From Buxus sempervirens (Eukaryota; Streptophyta; Magnoliopsida; Buxales; Buxaceae): a stretch of 64,000 nt of DNA. Below the pieces are notes generated by a model. It was given only the letters and a program-made list of their open reading frames with translations. It was not told the origin of the DNA and did no database searches. The DNA is taken from the NCBI GenBank assembly GCA_947561395.2, contig OX387182.1, positions 37,069,949-37,133,948 of the forward strand. Direction: 5' to 3'. Position 1 is the first letter of the stretch. The number at the start of each line of letters is the position of its first letter. A program made the translations under genes and the position numbers. Below are positions 58,611-64,000 of the stretch, in pieces.

Positions 58611-59900
58611 TCATCCAAATTTCTCCCCCTTTCTGGAAGGAGGTTTGGGTTCCCAAATCCTGGAGTAGTGCTTGTATGCATCTTGGGATCTGGAGTGCAG
58701 CCAACTGAGTTTGTGATCCATCTCCAGCTGAGTCTTCCGAATGCATTCCAGAAAATGATCCGCTTCATTTTGCATACGTTGCTGAGCAGCAACGTCCCTT
58801 TGTACTTCTCCACATGTAAAATCAACATCCTTTGCCAATTGCCCCAGCTTCTCTTGGGTCTCTGATTTGAACATGCTCATCATGAGCATGTGAGACCTAA
58901 CCTCTGAATTGAAAGCCTCCTGAGAAGCTTGCATGGAATTCAGTTTCTCCATGATAGCCACAGCATCAGAGCTGGACAGAGAGGACTGAGAAGAGGAGGG
59001 TTCAGAAGACACCAACCGAAACGGACTTGCTCGTTTACTTCGGGTCAGAGTGGAGGAAGCAATGGGAGGACGGGGATGAATGATCAATTCAGTCGGATCA
59101 GGGAGTACCCCCTGATGAACACACATGTAAGAGATGAATATTCCAAAAGGAAGAGCTGCAATCTTGGATTTTAAATTCCGAGACTGAAGGATCTGATGGA
59201 AGATAATAGAAGGAATACAGATACTTTCTCTGTTCCAGATGGCATGAAGAAGTCTTGCCCGAGGGTGAGAGATCTCTGAGTGATGATCAGATGGAACAAG
59301 AGAAGCACACACAAACAGATTCAAGATCCGGAGAAGATCTTGAAGAGAGCCATGAGGCAAATAGTTGGGCTTGTTCTTGATGGAAATGGGAGCACCCTGA
59401 ACGATTAGAGAAGGAATGATGGACTCCATAGGAGGATCAGTATGTGACTCAAGAAAGTTAAAAGAGGGAGAGTCAACAAGAGGCAGTTCAAGAAGAGAAG
59501 AAATAAGCTCTTTCGAGAAGTCGAAAGAAATTCCCCTGACATAGGCTTTGACAGAGCCTTGATTGGCAAGATGTAGATGATGAAGATTAGAGTAAAATTC
59601 TCGGACCAGGTTCGGATATGCAAAACCACCAAGTAAAGCAAATTTTTTCCAACCATTGTCCGAAAACAATGAGTAGAAAGGGGATTCAGAAAAAGACTCA
59701 AGCTTGATGGCCCTTTCCAGAAGAAGTGGCCTGTGCTTGAAGAATGCATTGAAATCAGATAAACCATTCCCCACAAACGGTTCAGAAGAATGAGAAGGGG
59801 AAGGAGGTCTCACTGGAGGAGAAGAAATAACAGGAGAAGACCTCACAGGAGGAGACGATGTTGAAGGAGAATCAGTTCTCGACTTTCTCTTGAGAGGCAT
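58611..59900 (-). CDS. Second ORF of copia B, env-like position, 429 aa
   Basis: Intact counterpart of the broken frame at 38223-39526. I start at the ATG of MPLKRKSRTDSPS; upstream in-frame codons have no ATG. The N-terminus is basic, then serine/proline-rich (SSPPVRSSPVISSPPVRP). A globular middle begins FNAFFKHRPLLLERAI. The C-terminal third (MEKLNSMQASQEAF onward) is charged and heptad-like, probably a coiled coil. The middle resembles the putative plant transposon protein domain, from memory. There is no evident signal peptide or membrane segment. A TATA box (60192-60203) precedes it. Function is unknown; a structural or nucleic-acid-binding role is as likely as an envelope. Confidence 0.75.
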   Translation of the reverse strand: MPLKRKSRTDSPSTSSPPVRSSPVISSPPVRPPSPSHSSEPFVGNGLSDFNAFFKHRPLLLERAIKLESFSESPFYSLFSDNGWKKFALLGGFAYPNLVREFYSNLHHLHLANQGSVKAYVRGISFDFSKELISSLLELPLVDSPSFNFLESHTDPPMESIIPSLIVQGAPISIKNKPNYLPHGSLQDLLRILNLFVCASLVPSDHHSEISHPRARLLHAIWNRESICIPSIIFHQILQSRNLKSKIAALPFGIFISYMCVHQGVLPDPTELIIHPRPPIASSTLTRSKRASPFRLVSSEPSSSQSSLSSSDAVAIMEKLNSMQASQEAFNSEVRSHMLMMSMFKSETQEKLGQLAKDVDFTCGEVQRDVAAQQRMQNEADHFLECIRKTQLEMDHKLSWLHSRSQDAYKHYSRIWEPKPPSRKGEKFG

Positions 59901-61145
59901 GGTAAAAAAAATGAAGATAAAGAGAAAACAGACAGAACCAACCAACAAACGAGAAAGCCCTAATTGCTAAAAAATCTACTAAACCCTAGCTTAGAATAAT
60001 GAGAGAAAACTACTGAACAAGGAGGCAGAAAATGAAGAAGCAGGATGAAGACAGTAAAAATTTTTTTACCTGAACAGTAGGCAGGAAGGAGGAAGGTGAA
60101 AGCGACAGCAGCACCGGGACACGACGCGAGAGGCGAGGGAAAACGAAGAGGGTGAAAAAGAACAGGGGTAAAAAAAATGACCGCAATTTCACCTATATAT
60201 AGGCAAACAGAGTACGCTGCCAGCGAGGAACTGGCGACGTAGAAATGGGCAAGTGCCAGAGCAAGCAATACTAGAGAAGGCTACATGCACGCTTCTAGCG
60301 ACGTAGAAGGTGCACATGCACACACAAAGAAAAACACAGATTAAAGGCAGAAATTTATAAAAGAGATTTGAACTATTCTTCATGACATCCACATACTTCC
60401 AAACACAAAGCTAGGATTTTAGCTAAACCAAAAAGACATCCAGATAAACTACTTATTCAATCTAAGAAGTACTTATCACAAAACTGATCTTGAAGTACCT
60501 ATCAAAGTTAATTCAGATGTGGTACATTTCATATCAAAGAGCAAAATTTCCTTCATGGTTTCTCATACTATAAATTTTCTTCAAGATATTAAGCACATAT
60601 GCATATTAATGAATCAATGCTTGTGAGAAATGAGCAACATTTTTGACTTTTACACTTCATACATATAGAAGGCTATTTCAATGTAAACAATCTTGAAAAG
60701 TATAGACATATTCCAACTTTATTTTGGTGGCTTTCACACATCAGAGATAGGTAGCCTTTTCTGATCTCTTTTTCTTTTCTTTTTAAAGAAGGCATTGACC
60801 CTTAAAAAACCTAAGTTTACAGTTCATTCCAAGAATATACCTTCTTTCTCTTTTTCTTTTTGAGATTTTCAGTGGCTTTCACTCTAATCTCTATGGCAGC
60901 CATTTCCAAAACTTTTCTTTTCATAAAGGTGATAGCCTATAGATCCCAAGCTTTACCACACAATAAGCTTCAATACGTAAAGGTGTTTCAGACAAAGTTG
61001 CTGGTTAGAAATAAGACATTTCTGTCAATATGCATACACTCAATCTTCCTGAAAACAGATCTTAGTAATAAGAACTCACAAATTCATTTTGAACAGATAT
61101 GTAAGACATTTTACATCAAAATTAACTCAAAACAGAACCTGATTT
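59901..61145 (-). other. Spacer of copia B between pol and second ORF
   Basis: Corresponds to 36972-38222 of copy A and is similar along its length, including the TATA box. No ORF is conserved in both copies. Confidence 0.6.
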
Positions 61146-61293
61146 TCAGTTTTGAGAGCATACTCCTAGGGATTTCCTAAGAGTTTCAAATCTGTTCTGA
61201 TCTAAAGGTTTAGTAAAAATGTCAGCCAACTGTTTTTCAGTAGATATGTATTCAATCATAACAGTTTTGTCTTCAATCAACTCTCTTATAAAG
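61146..61293 (-). pseudogene. C-terminal end of copia B gag-pol
   Basis: Encodes [16 protein letters not shown] through IFTKPLDQNRF to GVCSQN and a TGA. It retains CAG where A has a stop after KPLD. It is separated from the rest of the frame by the solo LTR at 61294-63788. Confidence 0.85.
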
Positions 61294-63788
61294 TGTAACG
61301 CCCCGGATCCGTGTTGTTCAATAAAGATATAACACGTCTCACGGAGGTTAGGCAAGGATCGTTAATCAATTTATGATCGCTGGATAATCATATAGCTATA
61401 ACCTGACAGAGTGCACATTGCCATTTATGCAAAATTGTGACATTTAAACTGAACTAGAATCGTATGGTTCAACCCCAATTAAACTTTAATACATCTCAAT
61501 TCATTCAAGTTCTCAAATTCAGAACAGATAACCTACTAGTCTAAGGAAGGTAATAGTAATCCTCCTCCCTATAAGCCTCAGCAGGATCTACCCCAGAAAT
61601 CGCCTCACCACGAGTATCTGAAAAACAAACAAGACAAACAACGGAGTGAGATACGAATATCTCAGCGAGTAGCACATGCATGCAGAAATAGTTGATCACA
61701 ATTTAAACTATGCATCGACAAACGCTGAATACGGTTAAACAATCAACATCAATTCTCAAATCGAAATTCAAGACTGGTTCTAATCAAACAAATCACATCT
61801 CAGTTAAGTACGGTAACACATCGATTGGTCAATGTCAGGACTATCGTTTAGTTGATAAATTAAACATGCCAAGTAGACACTCCACACCTCCATGTACACA
61901 GTTCCGGCCTACTCAGGGTTTCGGAACTCTGAAATGACAGCTTACTCAGGGTTTCGTCATCCAATGCAGGCCTACTCCCCGGGTTTCTGCATTGACAACC
62001 AGGCCTACTCAGGGTTTCTGGCTGCTCTACACCGGTCGTGGCAACACACAAGGCCATGCAATTCCAACAACCAACAATAACATCACATTACTAAGCTTAA
62101 ACATCTGGATCCAGGACAAGCTAGACCAAAACAGTAAAACATCGTATAATCTCAATTCCAATATCAAAATAAAACCATTCATTCCACATCATGTAAAACT
62201 CATCACAATTCATCACCCGTCCCTCTGGACCAAGCAATACCTCAAGTACTTTCAGTATTTTCTCATTTCCGTAACACATGTCATTTGAAAATAAAACTCA
62301 ATTCAGTCATACCAAGGAAATCTTTACAATACATTTAAAGTTTCCAAACCAGTGAAACCAAAATAGAATAACTCCTCAATCAAAGTAGTGTATAAAACAG
62401 AGGAAATGTAACTAGTAACTCTTAGTGGTTTGGTATCCGGCATAACATTCATAAATAACCTAAACTCAACTTGAAAGCTTTTAAGAAGTTCACTAAATTT
62501 TCCTCTAATAGTTTCCTAGGCAAAATAGATTCCCAGGATTCCCAAACAAGTGAATAGTGAAGTGGTTTAATCCTCAAGTAACCCAAATACCCTTAGTTAA
62601 ATCAAATCTCCAATTCAGTAAGCAAAATAGGTCTGCCGCTCACTTCCTGAGGTGGGCGCGAGGTGAGCGCCGGTCGGCGGTGAAGAAATGGGGTAAAATC
62701 GACCTACCGCTCACTCGACGCTAGGTGAGCGTGAGCCGAGCGCGAGATGGGCGTGAGGTGGGCGCGAGATGAGCGCATAGTTTTCTGCTGAGCACGAGCT
62801 GAGTGCCAGCCAGGCGTGAGCTCGGCGGTGGGTCGTGTTTAACGGGGCGCCTACCTCCGAGGTGAGCGCCGGTGAGCACGAGGTGAGCGGATACCCCCTG
62901 TGATTTTCATTTCTCTGTTATTCCAAGATCTACATGACTGGCCGGTTTGTTTATGTCTGTAATTGTTCCACTACACTCCTAATACTCCCAGAAGACTTCC
63001 CAACCATATTTGGAATTAATCTAAACACTTTTATTTTTAAAGATAAAATTCAGTCCGGAGACTCTGTTCATGTCATTTCCTGAAAACAAGAAAACTCATA
63101 CTATCACTTAATATACAAACCATGCATCAGAATAAGCTCACGAAAACATCAAATACAAAACCCAGTTGTAAATCAGTGCTACTCACCTGAAATCGCTTAT
63201 TCCAGAATACCAAAACCTCGGCCGATCACCACTCCGGCCACGCACGCGAGTACAGAATCTGCCCAAACAATTCGTCTCTACCAGGGAGAAATAACCCACT
63301 CGACTCCAACTCCGAAACCCTTCTCTTACACCTTGCGATCCTTGTTCTTCACAAGCAAAGAACCCTAGTCGCCACTCCAGCCGATTCTCCTGAGCTCCAA
63401 GTATCAGACTAACGAATAATGTTTCCGTAAGTATGATAGGCGTATTCTCATAAACCCCAAAACCCTACTTACCATTTTTAGTATATTTACGTTGATACAT
63501 ACGCCGCTCGATCCTTCTCCCATTTCCTTGATCCCATGCACGCTAGCCCACTGAAAACATCCTACATGTTCCGACCACTTAAGTTAACAAGTGCCCAAGC
63601 TATATATATATATATTTTTTAATACTAATAATAATATAATTTTCCAGAAAAATGGCTATATAACGCCTGTACATACGGGTATGGGCTAAGCCCTCAAACC
63701 ACAAAATAACCTGATAAACACAGTTTATACATCAAAATAAATAACTAAATAAATAAATAAATAACTCACAAAAAATCAGCGTCTTACA
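61294..63788 (-). mobile_element. Solo gypsy LTR, 2495 bp, TSD TAAAG
   Basis: Plus reading runs TGTAACGCCCCGGATCC to AGCGTCTTACA, with TAAAG at 61289-61293 and 63789-63793. Copy A's pol gives the empty site. It carries the hairpin array, a GC-rich block (62635-62890), a donor-like GGTGAGTAGCACT (minus, 63186) and the stem GAGATAC/TATCTC block near 61650. Confidence 0.95.
61900..62012. repeat. Hairpin array, copy II
   Basis: Stems are GTTCCG/CGGAAC (61901-61906 with 61922-61927), ATGAC/GTCAT, CAATGCAG/CTGCATTG (61962-61969 with 61987-61994) and CCAG/CTGG. The third shows C:G to A:T relative to copy I. Confidence 0.88.
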
Positions 63789-64000
63789 TAAAGTGATGCC
63801 TGATATTTATATGTTTGGTCCTTGAGTGTTGAACGGGATTCTTAGAGATATTTATGGCACTTTGATTATCACAGAAGAGAATCATTTGATCTTGATCTAA
63901 CCCATAATCTGATAACATTTGTTTTATCCAGATAAGTTGAGTACAACTGCTTCCTGCAGCAATATACTCAGCTTCAGTAGTACTCAGAGAAACACAGTTT
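63789..64000 (-). pseudogene. RNase H part of copia B gag-pol, continues past window
   Basis: Reads [18 protein letters not shown], then CTQLIWIKQML-like, [10 protein letters not shown] and TKHINIRH on the minus strand, as in A (about 36610-36835). Split by the solo LTR. Confidence 0.88.

Larger units (their letters stand above)
57227..64000 (-). mobile_element. Copia element B (minus), cut by window edge
   Basis: Same family as A and very similar. Present are the 3' LTR, polypurine tract, intact second ORF, spacer and the RNase H end of pol, split by a solo LTR. The left target flank is CCCTC; the other copy lies beyond the window. Confidence 0.9.

Overview
This is nuclear DNA of a flowering plant, probably a dicot. 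It is AT-rich, has no bacterial-style gene organisation, and consists almost entirely of long-terminal-repeat (LTR) retrotransposons, many of them inserted into one another. I found no complete host gene. The only host-derived coding sequence I recognise is one exon of a monogalactosyldiacylglycerol (MGDG) synthase gene carried inside a DNA transposon. No rRNA, tRNA or CRISPR array was seen. Names in capitals (A to G) are mine.

Layout. 1-2424: three LTR fragments plus about 0.9 kb of unrecognised DNA. 2425-12450: LTR F1 (minus strand), broken by a 3 kb solo LTR (2939-5897) and by a 3.8 kb PIF/Harbinger-like DNA transposon (7648-11429). The transposon holds the MGDG-synthase exon and a 306-bp hAT-like MITE. 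12451-19978: LTR G (minus) with two solo LTRs inside it. 19979-21363: the end of a gypsy internal region, a tandem duplication, a TA microsatellite and a perfect 48-bp-arm palindrome. 21364-22211: LTR F2. 22212-26154: unassigned repeat-derived DNA around one solo LTR and one truncated LTR.

26155-57216 is one nest. The 3' LTR of a minus-strand gypsy element (C) received a solo LTR (26230-28570) and LTR E (30816-56538). E in turn received a nearly intact 10.07-kb SIRE/Maximus-like copia element (A, 30912-40981) and a 12.7-kb gag-only gypsy element (D, 43440-56166). D contains a solo copia LTR (45639-46854). From 57227 to the window end lies a second copy of the copia family (B, minus strand), itself split by a solo LTR (61294-63788). 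Five-base target duplications identify most of these joints.

How the parts work: A encodes Gag, protease, integrase, reverse transcriptase and RNase H in one frame, then a second ORF in the position where related elements carry an env-like gene. The other elements are solo LTRs, fragments or gag-only remnants and would depend on enzymes made elsewhere.

The most unusual signal is structural. The LTRs of several unrelated families each contain tandem hairpins whose loop sequence stays constant while the stems differ, and the stems change in a compensatory way between copies. In the copia LTR the loop is TGGATT. In the gypsy solo LTRs it is a 15-base core.
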